Assembly (NCBI GenBank): GCA_037501455.1
Contig: CM074861.1
Span: forward strand, 34,550,001-34,614,000
Reading direction: 5' to 3'
Length of the DNA stretch: 64,000 bases
Source: Lantana camara
Lineage: Eukaryota; Streptophyta; Magnoliopsida; Lamiales; Verbenaceae
Shown: in pieces, positions 21,429 to 31,669 of the stretch
How the letters are laid out: every line of letters starts with the position of its first letter
Position numbering within the stretch: position 1 is the stretch's first letter
The notes under the pieces: model-generated
Seen by the model: only the letters and a program-made list of their open reading frames with translations
Told to the model about the DNA's origin: nothing
The model's database searches: none
Position numbers and translations under genes: made by a program

Positions 21429-22354
21429 ACTTATTTATGATTGAATATGATTGATTATTGATTGATAAGCACTGTGCGGGAAGGCCGGGAAACGGATTGC
21501 CCAAACGAATATGTTCAGGACATGATATGTGATTTGTGTGTATTATGATATATTGCATGATCACCTATTTAATGTATTAATGATATTTGTCGTACATGGT
21601 CGGAGTTTGGTTGGAGATTGTGCACGCTCACTCACCGAGCCTTATTGATTAAGTATGATATATGAACTTATTGAATTTAATATGAATAGTCGTAAAGTCT
21701 GAGCATTGCTTAGTCATTCTTTTGCCCTTTTTGGGAACTAACTTTAAATAAAACCTTGCTCGGGATTTATGACTTGCATGTGCATGTTTCTATATGATAT
21801 GTATCGCTCCTGCTCACTCAGTCTTCTAGAGACTGACCCCTCCTTCCCCCTTTTTCCAGTTTCTTTTGCAGGCGTTGGTTACTAGGCGGAGTTAGAGTGT
21901 CTAGTCATTGTTCTAGTCTCACTCATTTACACTCACTGCATATTATATTGTCTCTAAGTACTGTATTGATTTATTATTGTTGGCCGGTGTGCCCTTATTG
22001 AATTGATATTGATTCGGGACAGGTTAGGACAGGTTCTGGAGCCAGTTGAACCCGTTGTTATGTTGTTTTCTTGTATTGATTCGGGACAGGTTAGGACAGG
22101 TGTACTGATTAGTGGAACCCGTATTTATATTCGTATTGGATTTCATTTATCTCATGGATATTACATAAATGATTTCCTTGCTTCCGCATTTTGGTTTTTG
22201 TTGATTGTTCCAGGGTTAGCTACCGCCTAGTCAGGGTTGTTCTTTTGATTGTCACCCGTTCGCTGTGAGTCCGATTCATGTGTGGACTGCCTATTCATAT
22301 GTGGATTAGACTCATTGTGCGGGGGATGTGGTGCCTATCGTCCCGGGTGCCACA

Positions 22355-22586
22355 GCCCCTTTTCTTGAGGCCTAAACCCCATGATCATATTGAAAATTAC
22401 TAGACTATTTAAATTCATATATGTTCACTTTTATTGTTATACCCTTCTTCTCCATCTTCAAATTTTTGTGAGCTCACTTTCCAAAAATTAGAAAATTTGG
22501 TATAATAACAAAAAAACATACCACCCTTTTAAGCGAGGGACTATATATTACAAGGTAAACAAGAAATGATATTAAGCAAAAAAAAA
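22355..22586. other. AT-rich spacer, nothing recognised
   Basis: No ORF, repeat or motif that I recognise between the end of element B and the MITE. Confidence 0.5.
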
Positions 22587-23235
22587 GAGTTATATACATC
22601 ATACTCCCTGTGTTAGGTAAAATGAGCAAAAAAAAAAAAAAACCCTGTGTTACAAAAATTAACTTAGAAAACCCTGTGTTTTTAAAATATTTGCATGACG
22701 AACCCTGAAAATTTCTGGTATTGGACACGTGCTAAAAGCGCGAGTAGAACACTAATTTTCTCTATTTATTGGACATGAAATGACTTATTTACCTTTTATA
22801 TTCTGATATACAACATCTCATTTCTCTCTATATACTCCTTTTTATTCTTGTTTATAGGATTCTTCACGTAATTTTTATTTTGAACAGGGTCTCTGTGCAT
22901 ATAAAAAAGTATTCAACATATACTTGTTTATAGGGTTCTTCATGTAATTTTATTTTGTACAGAGTCTTGGTGCATATAAAAAAGTATTGAACAATATAGA
23001 GAGATGTGAGATGATGTATATCAAAATGTAAAAGGGTAAATTAGTCATTTTGCATCCAATAAATAGAGAAAATTAGTGTTCTAGTCGAGCTTTTAGCGTG
23101 TGTCCAACACCAAAATTTTTCAGTGTTCACCATGCAAATATTTTGAAAACACAGGGTTTTTTGTGTTAACTTTTGTAATACAGGGTTTTTTTCCCCCATT
23201 TCACCTAACACAGGGGTGAAATATGTAAATAACCT
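22587..23235. mobile_element. Foldback MITE with ~270-bp inverted repeats
   Basis: The left half (GTTATATACAT... CCTGTGTTAGGTAAAATG) and the right half (...CATTTCACCTAACACAGG ...ATGTAAATAAC) are inverted copies over roughly 270 bp each, leaving almost no unique centre. Flanks share AGCAAAAAAA (22575-22584 and 23236-23245), compatible with a 9-10-bp target duplication of the Mutator type. No transposase is present, so it would be non-autonomous. The A-rich duplication makes the class assignment tentative. Confidence 0.75.
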
Positions 23236-23245
23236 AGCAAAAAAA

Positions 23246-23690
23246 TATGATAAATAAGCCAAACAATAGTTATAGATAAATACATAAAAATTAATCCAAC
23301 ATCAACCTAATCTAATTTGATAGTTGTCTAAAAATGTAAACCACTCTTGAAAGTATAAGCAAAATACAATTTGCATCCAACTTGTCTCTCAAAAGTGGGA
23401 AATAATGGAGGAACATAAATTTTTGTATTTATTGGCTTTTCTTGTGAAGCTTCTCCAAAAGAACATATTTTTCACAAAGTAATTTTCCAAATTAATTGTA
23501 TTTATTGAATATGGTGTCCATTATTAATGTTTTAAATATCTATTTAGAAAATCTAGTGGGCATTAAGTATTCATGATTAAGATTTATAACGAACAGGACA
23601 AAGAAGGGTAATGATTAGATTTTAACTATTTCTGCCTTTCTGGATTAGGCATGACATGATTAATTACTCCCAGGCCGACTTATATTTCAG
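23246..23690. other. AT-rich spacer, nothing recognised
   Basis: No ORF or repeat that I can support. Confidence 0.4.
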
Positions 23691-23699
23691 TACCATTAC

Positions 23700-23830
23700 G
23701 ATAGACGAAATTACAACATAGGACTTCTTATTTGAAAAATTACATATTAATCCCTAGCCTTTATGTTCCATTAGAGATCCCTCCGTTTTGTTATGGTTCC
23801 GTCAAATTTGACCCCTATAACGACCAAAAT
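23700..23830. repeat. Fragment of a dispersed repeat shared with the window end
   Basis: The segment around CTTCTTATTTGAAAAATTAC followed by ATATTAATCCC matches 63966-64000 over about 35 bp. Text of the type ATTACATATTA(A/G)TCCC is typical of dispersed plant repeat ends, but neither copy shows both borders. Confidence 0.4.
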
Positions 23831-23907
23831 ACCCTTGAGGATTGTTTTGTAATATACATAAAAGCGAGAGTTCGTTTTGTTAAATAAAATAAAGATCACA
23901 CAGGTTG

Positions 23908-24094
23908 TTAGCCCCCTACAAGCACAAAGAGGTCTAACGGTCGTTACCTGGTGTAGAACATGCACCCAATGGAAATGGCCTAGATAGTCAAGCCATGCAT
24001 AAGGCCACACACGGCTATTGGCAGCAACAACAGGTCCAGACAAGGGTAACGGGCGTTACCCTAACATGAGCTTGATGTCTCTAACGGGCGTTAG
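23908..24094 (-). repeat. Palindrome cluster, remnant K
   Basis: Best units: GGGTAAC-GGGC-GTTACCC (24044-24061, 7-bp arms) and CTAAC-GGGC-GTTAG (24081-24094). A weaker one is CTAAC-GGTC-GTTAC (about 23933) and a decayed one lies near 23908. The arms differ completely from those of C and D. Confidence 0.65.
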
Positions 24095-24881
24095 CCCGTT
24101 CAGGCAACATCTTGCTAGTGAGAATGCCCTGTTCACCTGTACAAAATCATCTCCAACCAAGGCAGCATCAGGGAACAAAAAGGGCACAACTGGGTAGCTA
24201 AAGCGGCTCAAAACAAAACCAATAAATGCACCAAAACATGCCCTAAACCGAGCTCAACATAGAGAAACAACAAAGGGAAGCAAAAACTCCAACAAAACCA
24301 AGTTTTCATGTCATGAAACTCAAGGTGAATTAATGGCATATCATTAATTACTCAACTCCCAACAAAACCATGCATATAAATGAAGCAATGAAGCTCAAAA
24401 GAACATAAAACATGCCTCAAATAATCACATAACACGAGGTTGATCATATAATTCAAAAATGAATCAAAACCCCTACTATTTATCTCATATCTCATAAACC
24501 ATGAAAACCTAAATTAATGAAAGACTTATATGGATCTAAATGTAGCTCAAGTTGTGGAGAATTCAAAACTATACTTACCTTTATGTGTTGGAAGAGAAAG
24601 GTGAGGATTTGAGCTCAAAATATGCAAGAATGGAGGTTTGCTCTTCTTGTTTCTTCTTGTCTCATGAGCTGCGTATGGACATGATGAAGCAAAGAAAATG
24701 GACCAGTTATTGGTGTTTTAAGGGAGAGAGAACCGGTCGGTTTGGTCTAAAGGTGGGCTCTGTTCAAGGGTCCGGTCCGTTCGGATCGGATTATAAAGCC
24801 TAGGGGTTCAAATGGGCTTAGAAAATGTTGTGGCTTGTTCCATTGGACTCACATCATCAAAATGAATCCAATGGCATTGTC

Positions 24882-24901
24882 GAAATTTGAATCCAAATTC
24901 C
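24882..24901 (-). other. Covarying stem-loop (loop GATT), remnant K
   Basis: In sense orientation GGAATTTG-GATT-CAAATTTC: all eight positions pair, with one G-U. The arms differ from A and D at both sides. Confidence 0.65.
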
Positions 24902-25159
24902 AGAGCTCAAAATAGCCTAAAAGGGCTATTTACAAAAAGGTCCCAAAACTTAATAAAAAGTGCAATTAAGTCCTAGTATAGATCAATCAAGCGCAAAACT
25001 AATAAAAGTCATATAAAAACACCCTTAAATCATATAATTCACATATATCATGAAATTAGCATGCTTGAGCAATTAATTCATATCATAAAAATTCATAAAT
25101 CACAAGATTTCATATAAACACTTGAATAACAATTAGATATCTCAAATAAATAAATAAAT

Positions 25160-25930
25160 TAAGGAAATAAAATAAATAAAATTATGGAAATTAAACTCAC
25201 ACGTGACACAAACTTGTACGTATGAACGGATGGGTTGTCACAATCAGTTACGGCCTTGGTGAGAATGTCTACTAACTGATCTTCTGGTCGTACAAACGGA
25301 AGTGTCACAACCCCTTTCTCGAGTTTCTCTTTGATGAAATGGCGGTACACCTATATATACTATGTTCCATAATGCTAAATTGGATTCTCTAAGATGCTTA
25401 CGGCTGCCTTATTATCATGCCACAGTCGACACTTTTCTTTCACCGAAAATCCAAGCTCCTCAAGTAACTTCCGTGGCCGTAGCACTTCGGCCAATCCTCA
25501 TGCAATCCCCCGAAACTCAGCCTCGGCACTAGAAAGAGCAACTACATTCCATTTTTTTTGCTATTCCATGTGCAAGATTCCCTCCAACCAGTGTAAAATA
25601 TCCTAAAGTGGAACACCAGTCGTCCTGGTTTCTGGCCCAGTCTGCATATGTATAGGCTTTAACCGATAGATCCCTATTTTTCTGGAACAACACTCATTTC
25701 CTGGGTAAACGTTTGAGATATCTGACGACTCTAAGCGCAACTTTTATATGATCACGCTATGGTCTGTGCATAAGCTGACTCAGCACACCTACTGTATAGG
25801 CAATATCGGGCCTATTGTGGGATAGGTAGATCAACTTCCCAACGAGGTGTTGGTACCGCCCTCGGTCCACCATCTCGGCCCTGTCTGTGATTTTTAGGCC
25901 ATGATTGATTGTGATAGAGTTACTAATGGT
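25160..25930 (-). pseudogene. Copia RT/RNase H remnant (J)
   Basis: Minus-strand translation shows Copia pol C-terminal motifs: a VGKLIYLSHNRPDIAY-like RT end, RYLKRLP, a degraded AYTYADWA (normally YTDADWAG) and STLGYFTLVGGN for RNase H, then HFIKEKLEKGVV with EDQLVDILTKAV. Stops and frameshifts interrupt it. It abuts the 3' end of Copia H and is probably a separate, older insertion. Confidence 0.8.
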
Positions 25931-25944
25931 TTACTATCAAGTAA

Positions 25945-26789
25945 TCTCCCACTTGCCCATAAAAGCCATTCAGGTATACTGTAAGTCCCATCTTCTCAAG
26001 ATGTCCTTAGAGAGGCCATTGACTTCGGGCGTTTCCAAAGTGGATCTGCTATGTTCTCTGCTGATGTGACCCTCTTGATTTACACATCATTAACAAAACA
26101 ACATTTTCCTTATCAAGTGATTTATAATCACGTGTCTGGTCTCTTTGGTGAGGTTTCGATTCTCTTACTATGATAATGGAGCTATTTCATGCTAGGAAAT
26201 GTATCCAACCGTTAGATGTAGTTTCTTACCCAAACACTAACTTGGCAGCATCATACGTGGCTAAGTTTTCTACCTCAGTGGTTGAATCTGCAGTGTTACT
26301 TCTTTGGAACTCTTTCCAACTCACTGTTTTGCCATTTTGGCAGAAATTGTATCCTAATATGGATTTGCAATTATCCATGTTTGATGCTAATCTTGCATCA
26401 CAATATCCTTTAATGAGAAGATCTTGCTAGGCTCTTAAACATATTCTCATTTCTTCTCAAGTACTTTGAGAATATTTTACTTCAGTCCAGTGACCTTCTC
26501 TAATATCAAATTTAGAATTGCTTACCACATTACCGCTGCTAAGCTATATCCGGTTGAGTACATAAATTTGCATACGTTATGCCCCCTTTGCACAAGGGAT
26601 TATGCTTTCTCTAAGCTTGTCTTGGGACACATCCTCTTCAAAAGAGATGTTCCATTTTCCTTTTGGAAATCCTTCTCTAAGTATCTTCCATACTAAACTC
26701 TTCTAGTATATTATCTATGTACCTCAACTATGATGATCTTATCATTCTTTTAGATCTATCTCTATAGATATTAATCTCAAGAATGTAGT
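25945..26789 (-). pseudogene. Copia H, RT C-terminus and RNase H (segment 1 of 4)
   Basis: Minus-strand reading begins YYILEINIYRD at 26789, continuing the RT motif EMKDLGD that ends at 33140 on the far side of element L. It passes a degraded RNase H (antisense of TAxSTTEVE near 26270) and reaches a Copia-type purine tract, the reverse complement of AATCTCCCACTTGCCC (about 25950-25966). Many stops. The 3' LTR is missing or cut short by J. Confidence 0.75.
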
Positions 26790-26864
26790 ATGGTTATAGT
26801 ATAGTGGTGAGTATTCCCGCCTGTCATGCGGGTGACCCGGGTTTGATCCCTGGCAACGGCGCCA
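26790..26864 (+). tRNA. tRNA-Asp (GUC)-like sequence with CCA, probably a reverse-transcribed primer copy
   Basis: 72 nt colinear, without indels, with plant tRNA-Asp, plus a CCA tail: anticodon loop CTGTCAT (anticodon GTC) on a CCCGC/GCGGG stem, T-arm CCGGG-TTTGATC-CCTGG, acceptor 3' strand CAACGGC, discriminator G. Against plant tRNA-Asp as I remember it there are 7 changes, 3 of them C to T at CpG. The acceptor 5' strand (ATGGTTA) no longer pairs well, the B box has GTTTGA for GTTCGA, and there is no T-run downstream, so it is probably not an active gene. It touches the outer end of element L through the 6-nt spacer found between LTR and primer site at the other end. Confidence 0.85.
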
Positions 26865-26870
26865 AAAATT

Positions 26871-28550
26871 TGATGGGTGCCGAATCCACCAAATAATATT
26901 CCTAAGCTACCAAACACAATAAATTGTGTATAGTGGTAAAGGGTCGATCCCACAGAGATTGGATGGTTCTATTAATCTCCAATAGCCAAACAAACAACAC
27001 AACAAAAGTAGAGGGAGGAGGTTAACGTAATTAACTAAAGTGTAGGAAATTAAAAGACAAGCTAAAAGTAAATAAAATAACAACAAAGCATGAACTTAAA
27101 GTAGCTAGGGAATAAGACTCTAGTCAAGTTATTCGTATGATTCAAGTTAGAGATTCGATCATAGATGCAATAATAAACTTCAATTCCATTTGATAGATTG
27201 GCTGTGGTGACAACAAGCTCTGCACACCCTAGTCCTTTCTTATTTTTACAATGATTATGAGACGCTCATTAACCATCTTTTAGTCACAAAAGCAGTCATA
27301 AAGATACGATCCTAAGATTTAACTCTGTGACAGCATTAATCATGAAAAGGACACCAATCCTAACCAACAAACTCAAGAAACTTGAAATGTTTAAGTCATT
27401 ACACATGTATCTCATCACTATCAAACAAACATGGTGGTAAGCCTTCAATGATGTGTAACTCTTAGGCACATCTAACATGACAATTACGGATCAAGTTATT
27501 TGTGCAGTCAAGAAGGACAAATATCAAGACAATAGTTGATCAGAAAATTATCCCAAAACAAGTCCATACATTTCTAACAAGAAGTATGCATATACCAAGG
27601 AATTCAAAGCCATAAGAGATTCAATTAGACCTCACAAACCAAAGCATGAATCAAACGAACAACTCAACTAGAATAAGAGGTATTTAGCTGTTGTTCATAG
27701 TACAAAATATTCAGCTAATAATCTGATCAAGAACTGAAAATAAACTACAAGGATTAACTACAAAACATATATTAAAGTGCTACACAATCACTCCATGGAA
27801 TTCAAAGAAAGAGGAATTCTTGCTCTGATAGAAATAGGGGATTAAACCCCTGTTCTTGCTGTGTTCCAGCAGCTCTAGCTGCTGCGTAACTCTTCTCTAA
27901 CCCCCTCCAACTGAATTCTGCTCTTTTGCCTTCTAATCTAGCTTATAAAACCAAGTTTTGCAAGTTGGGCACACACTTTAATGCAAAGAGCCTTTTGCAA
28001 GTCCCCAAATCGTCATCTTCAGTCTTGAGACGCACAAAACTGAAATGGAGCAGCTGCAAGTGGTGCAAGTTGCTAAAAAGGAAAGCCAACCGCCTTATCG
28101 TTTTTTTTAGGTTCATTAGGATTCTTATTGGTTGGAATTTCCAGTTATCTTGAAATGTTGATGTAGTATGATTTAAGGGTTTACGTAACTTTTGCCTTTT
28201 CTTGAACGAATGCCATAATCTTCAGGTACCACTTGTGGAGAATCACCGATTTCTTGTTCGTCCTCGTCGATTATTTGGTATTTCCATCGGGGGAGTTTTT
28301 TCTCCTGAAAGTCGTATTTTTTTCGCAACTATTGACTAGGGTCTGCTTCGATACCCTTAGCTTAATGGATGATCATAGCTTGAAGGTCATAGCTTAGGCC
28401 ATTTTCTTCACTTATAACTTCTTTTAGGCATAACCCTTCAATCCAACGCAATTGGTCTTGCAAAGCCACAATTAAGCCAAATTAAGTATATTTTCATTTA
28501 AATACAAAGGGGGAAATTAAGACAATTAAAGCACTAATTACATACTAACA
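26871..28550 (-). repeat. 3' LTR of element L
   Basis: 1680 bp. In sense orientation it starts TGTTAGTATG and ends CACCCATCA. About 220 bp (around 28085-28320) are absent from the 5' LTR. Beyond its end come AATTTT and then a primer-site sequence and full tRNA-Asp, which normally occur only after a 5' LTR. Confidence 0.88.
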
Positions 28551-29901
28551 AATCCCCCCACATTTAGACTTTGTTTGCCCTCAAGCAAACTGCAACTAGA
28601 CTTCAAGCAAGGTTATCCTCTAACCACTACAGCCCCACAGTTCATCAATGAGAAAGTTTGAACATTAAAATGAGTATCATAACAAGTCTCCATAGCCTAT
28701 CAAAATGAAAAAGGACAAATTTTAAATATTTAACTTGCTAGAGAATGTTAAGGAATTTAGAATTCATTTAAGCATGCACAATTACCAAATAGCAATTACA
28801 TCATGTGATCAAAGAGTGCTTGTTTTGGACTGTCTAAATTCCAACAAAACAAAAGATAAAACGAGGGTTCTATTTACACTTATACCAAAATTCAAAACGT
28901 TGTCTATTTTGGGTGTCGTAATACCGCTTTGGTAATGTATGACTATCCCTAGACTGCATAAAAATGCATCACTCATAGTCACCCATTTTTCAATTTATGA
29001 TTTGTATTAAGCCTTTGGGTAACCAGCGGAGTGAAACGAGTGGTTTGCATCAAGCAAATGGCTATGACAGCCTTATTCAGAGACAAATGGCTTAAAAAGC
29101 CTTATTCAGAAGCTACTGGCATTACAGCCTTATTCATAACACTCAATCAACAATAACATTAATCATTCAGCATCATTAACATCCCTTTAGACAGTCCAAA
29201 AATCGCACACTTTTTCACACATGAAGGTCCAATTTAAGCATGCAATTTTAATTTTCATCCATTAGTCCAAATTCAAGAACATTCCTTAGCTAAGCCAAAA
29301 ACTACAAGTTTGTTCAATTCCAGGAATCAGGCGTGGAAATTCATGTTATTTCAACCTATTTCTCATGTTCAAAAGTTCTCAAATCTAAACATGTTACACA
29401 TGATCAGGTTCAAACTACAAGGCTGCACAAAAACGCACCAAAAAGAACTAAGGACGGCTCTACAAAATAACAAACTAACAGGCAAAGCAGACTTAGATAA
29501 AATCAAAATAGGACCAACAAACATGCAAATCAAAATAGTCATCCAAACCATACTTTTCAATTATAACCCAGCCAAAATATTCACAAACTCCCCCCACACT
29601 TATTCTACATTGTCCTCAATGTATAATAAAAGAAAAGGTAAGATCATGAGGACTTCCCTGAATGCATTTACTGAAACTGTGAGGGGTTTATGAAGCTTAA
29701 GGGATGATCAACCTTTGCAGTCTGGGTCCTGGGAGCCCTGTTTCGGCCATAAACCTGAAAATAACACAAAAAGGGGTCCTTAGTCAAGAAACACAGAGAA
29801 ACTAGAACTAAATAACAGCAAATCAATAAGTATTGGGTTGCCTCCCAAAAAGTGCCCTTGTTTAACGTCCTAGGCTAGACGATATGTTGCATCACACGTC
29901 T
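28551..29901 (-). other. Internal 3' region of element L, non-coding
   Basis: No coding domain. The block around 29823-29873 (antisense TGGGAGGCAACCCAA ... GTTAAACAAG) is a landmark I know from Athila-type elements downstream of pol. Two purine tracts are present on the minus strand, at about 28551-28562 and 29587-29600; the second may be a central polypurine tract. Confidence 0.7.
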
Positions 29902-30768
29902 TCAATTGAAATCCTTCACATCTTTCATTGGAAAACCTGCATAAAATAGCTTCAAGTAATGATTGTTCAGAATTAACAGGTCTTCATCATGGCTGTTGAA
30001 ATCCCCTATATGATAAAGTAGCATGTGAGTACATAAAAAAACTCTTTTCCATTTAAAACTAAGCTTATTAGGAAATAGACTCAATAAGGATCGATAAAAC
30101 AACCACTTAGCTTCATCAAAACAAGATTTCCGAAAACGCAAACGAGAGTGAGAGCTAGGAACATCTTTATCACCATAGCTTAGCTCAAAAGATACACCAC
30201 ATGGAAAAGGACTAATGAAATCCATGTCATTTAAACAAAAAAACTCACTAGGATACTTTATGGAATTAAACATAGCGAATTTAACAACATTTCCATTAAA
30301 TTCCATTGTGAGTGTGTGATCAAACTCATTGATTTTTGTTTTAGATATATCAAGAAAGGGTTGTCCTAGCAAAACATCAAATGAGTTATTAATAACAAAG
30401 AAGTCCACGAGGAAAATCATGCCATGAACTTGAATTAAAACATTTTCCAATACGCACTTAGGATAAACAATTGTTCCATCATCAAGTTTAATGATCATAG
30501 CAGCTTTTCGCATGGAATTAATATGCAAATGTGAGCAAATAGACGAAGGCATCAAATTAATTGAGGAACTACAATCACATAAAGCTCCATAAATTCCAAC
30601 AGTTCCTATTTTACATGGAAAAGCAAATAAACTTTGGTCTTTACCCAATGGGGGTATCTTCCCTTGAAGGTTATCAGAGAAATTCTTTCCTATACTTACC
30701 TTCCCATAACAAGGTATACTTTCCTTAGTTGCACACAATTCTACAAGAGAATTCATATATTGAGGCAT
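29902..30768 (-). CDS. Athila-type retropepsin ORF, catalytic motif altered, fused to pol C-terminal remnant
   Basis: 288 aa. Residues 1-60 resemble the gag-protease linker (YMNSLVELCATK). Residues 62-80 (ALCDCSSSINLMP) align with the plant retropepsin active site, normally ALCDLGAS-INLMP, with Asp65. LLGQPFL at 133-139 matches the usual I(I/L)LGRPFL. The Gly after the catalytic Asp triad is lost, so activity is doubtful. Residues ~215-260 (LFPNKLSFKWKRVF) resemble the pol C-terminal LFPGKL-RWSGPF segment, suggesting that a deletion removed RT-RNase H-integrase and joined the ends. The ORF lies in the same frame as the upstream gag ORF, separated by one TAA. Confidence 0.75.
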   Translation of the reverse strand: MPQYMNSLVELCATKESIPCYGKVSIGKNFSDNLQGKIPPLGKDQSLFAFPCKIGTVGIYGALCDCSSSINLMPSSICSHLHINSMRKAAMIIKLDDGTIVYPKCVLENVLIQVHGMIFLVDFFVINNSFDVLLGQPFLDISKTKINEFDHTLTMEFNGNVVKFAMFNSIKYPSEFFCLNDMDFISPFPCGVSFELSYGDKDVPSSHSRLRFRKSCFDEAKWLFYRSLLSLFPNKLSFKWKRVFLCTHMLLYHIGDFNSHDEDLLILNNHYLKLFYAGFPMKDVKDFN

Positions 30769-30831
30769 AGATTTAATTACATCAAGTATTGGAACATTTA
30801 CCTCAACATTGTAAAGTGTTTTTAGGGACTT

Positions 30832-31566
30832 TTATTCGTCATTTTGGAACTCTGATTCATCTTTTTGAAACTCAACATACCTCTGTGCAGTTGGGTTTGG
30901 ACTGATCAATTGTTGAGATTCTACAATAGGTCTAGATTCCTCATCTGACCTTAAGCTGTGGTCATGCCTTATACTCAGGTCCGTTGTACAATCCTGCTCT
31001 GTTTCAATTCCATCCATCTGTGCTACTATATTATGCTCTGTTTCAGCCCCTGTTTTCTGAATTGAGTGTTGTCCTTCTTCAAACTCCAATTTACTCTTCA
31101 ATTCAGTTACTGAAGAAGTTAATTGGCTCAACTCATTCTTCAAGCTTTGAACGTACATTTGGAATTCTTGCATATTCTTCCTTGTCTCCTGTTGAAATTG
31201 TTGTGTATTAATCATAAATGCTTTAAACATTTCCTCAAGAGATGTACCTGAATTGGAAGCTGATGGATATTGTTGTGGTGGCTGAAATGCATTTAATGTG
31301 CGATTAAAATGATAACCATTCCACCCATAATTACAAGAGTTCAAGCTCGTGTCAGATTCATTCTTTGGTATGGGAAGAAGACTCTCATCAAGTAGTGGAC
31401 ACATATCAGTTTTATGAGGTCCTGTACATACTCCACATTGATCATTTACGGGCTGCAAATGAGAAAAGGGATCTTCGAAGGGCAAAGGACATCCATTGGT
31501 TGGATGGTCACCTGTGCAGATTCCACAAACATCATTTTGAGAGCTTGTAGTCATTGATGGCAACAT
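30832..31566 (-). CDS. Athila-type gag C-terminal ORF with two zinc knuckles
   Basis: 244 aa, starting about 80 nt after the primer site. Two knuckles CGICTGDHPTNGC (residues ~14-26) and CGVCTGPHKTDMC (~43-55) have the CX2CX3HX4C spacing of Athila gag. Residues ~110-160 are rich in Gln, Glu, Leu and Lys and may be a coiled coil. The matrix/capsid part of a full gag (several hundred residues) is missing. The frame ends at one TAA (30832-30834) and continues in register with KSLKTLYNVEVNVPILDVIK into the protease ORF, so gag and protease were one frame, with a nonsense mutation or a suppressible stop between them. Confidence 0.78.
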   Translation of the reverse strand: MLPSMTTSSQNDVCGICTGDHPTNGCPLPFEDPFSHLQPVNDQCGVCTGPHKTDMCPLLDESLLPIPKNESDTSLNSCNYGWNGYHFNRTLNAFQPPQQYPSASNSGTSLEEMFKAFMINTQQFQQETRKNMQEFQMYVQSLKNELSQLTSSVTELKSKLEFEEGQHSIQKTGAETEHNIVAQMDGIETEQDCTTDLSIRHDHSLRSDEESRPIVESQQLISPNPTAQRYVEFQKDESEFQNDE

Positions 31567-31645
31567 GTTAATTCCCTAAACTGACTTCTCTGCACAAAAA
31601 CAAACACAAAGCTATCAAATGAAAAACAAAACCAATTAGAACCAA

Positions 31646-31663
31646 TCCCCGGCAACGGCGCCA
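31646..31663 (-). promoter_or_regulatory. Primer binding site, tRNA-Asp (element L)
   Basis: The reverse complement, TGGCGCCGTTGCCGGGGA, matches the 3'-terminal 18 nt of plant tRNA-Asp including CCA, six bases inside the 5' LTR. The match stops at 18 nt, as normal, unlike the full tRNA copy at 26790-26864. Confidence 0.93.
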
Positions 31664-31669
31664 GAAATT

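Larger units (their letters stand above)
9986..22354 (+). mobile_element. Element B: non-coding long-LTR retrotransposon (LARD-type), with solo LTR C inside
   Basis: LTRs at 9986-13325 and 16224-22354 flank a 2.9-kb non-coding internal region. A tRNA-iMet primer site, PPT-proximal hairpins and a purine tract are in the expected places. The 3' LTR starts TGTAACACCCC; the 5' LTR lacks about the first 21 bp, so its outer boundary is damaged and no target duplication is visible. The right outer flank (22355) reads GCCCC. The 3' LTR is interrupted by solo LTR C; without it the LTRs are both about 3.3 kb. No protein-coding domain was found. Confidence 0.87.
16224..22354 (+). repeat. 3' LTR of element B, split by solo LTR C
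   Basis: Starts TGTAACACCCCG and ends GGGTGCCACA. Collinear with the 5' LTR up to 18197 and again from 20981; in between sits element C flanked by AGGTG. It supplies the first ~21 bp that the 5' LTR lacks. Confidence 0.9.
23870..25150 (-). mobile_element. Remnant K of a long LTR
   Basis: Degraded minus-strand relative of the D LTR. In sense order it has the GATT hairpin (24882-24901), the TTTTGAGCTCAAATC exon-like block (about 24607-24620) with consensus splice donor AAAG|GTAAGTAT (about 24572-24584), and the palindrome cluster (23908-24094). The part with the structured domain and the LTR terminus is missing or unrecognisable. Confidence 0.65.

Noticed and set aside
26790..26864. Active nuclear tRNA-Asp gene
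   Set aside because: The 5' acceptor strand is mismatched, the B box is mutated, no T-run terminator follows, CCA is encoded and the sequence is joined to an LTR.
30634..31550. Plus-strand ORFs at 30634, 30984 and 31365
   Set aside because: Antisense of the Athila gag-protease frames.
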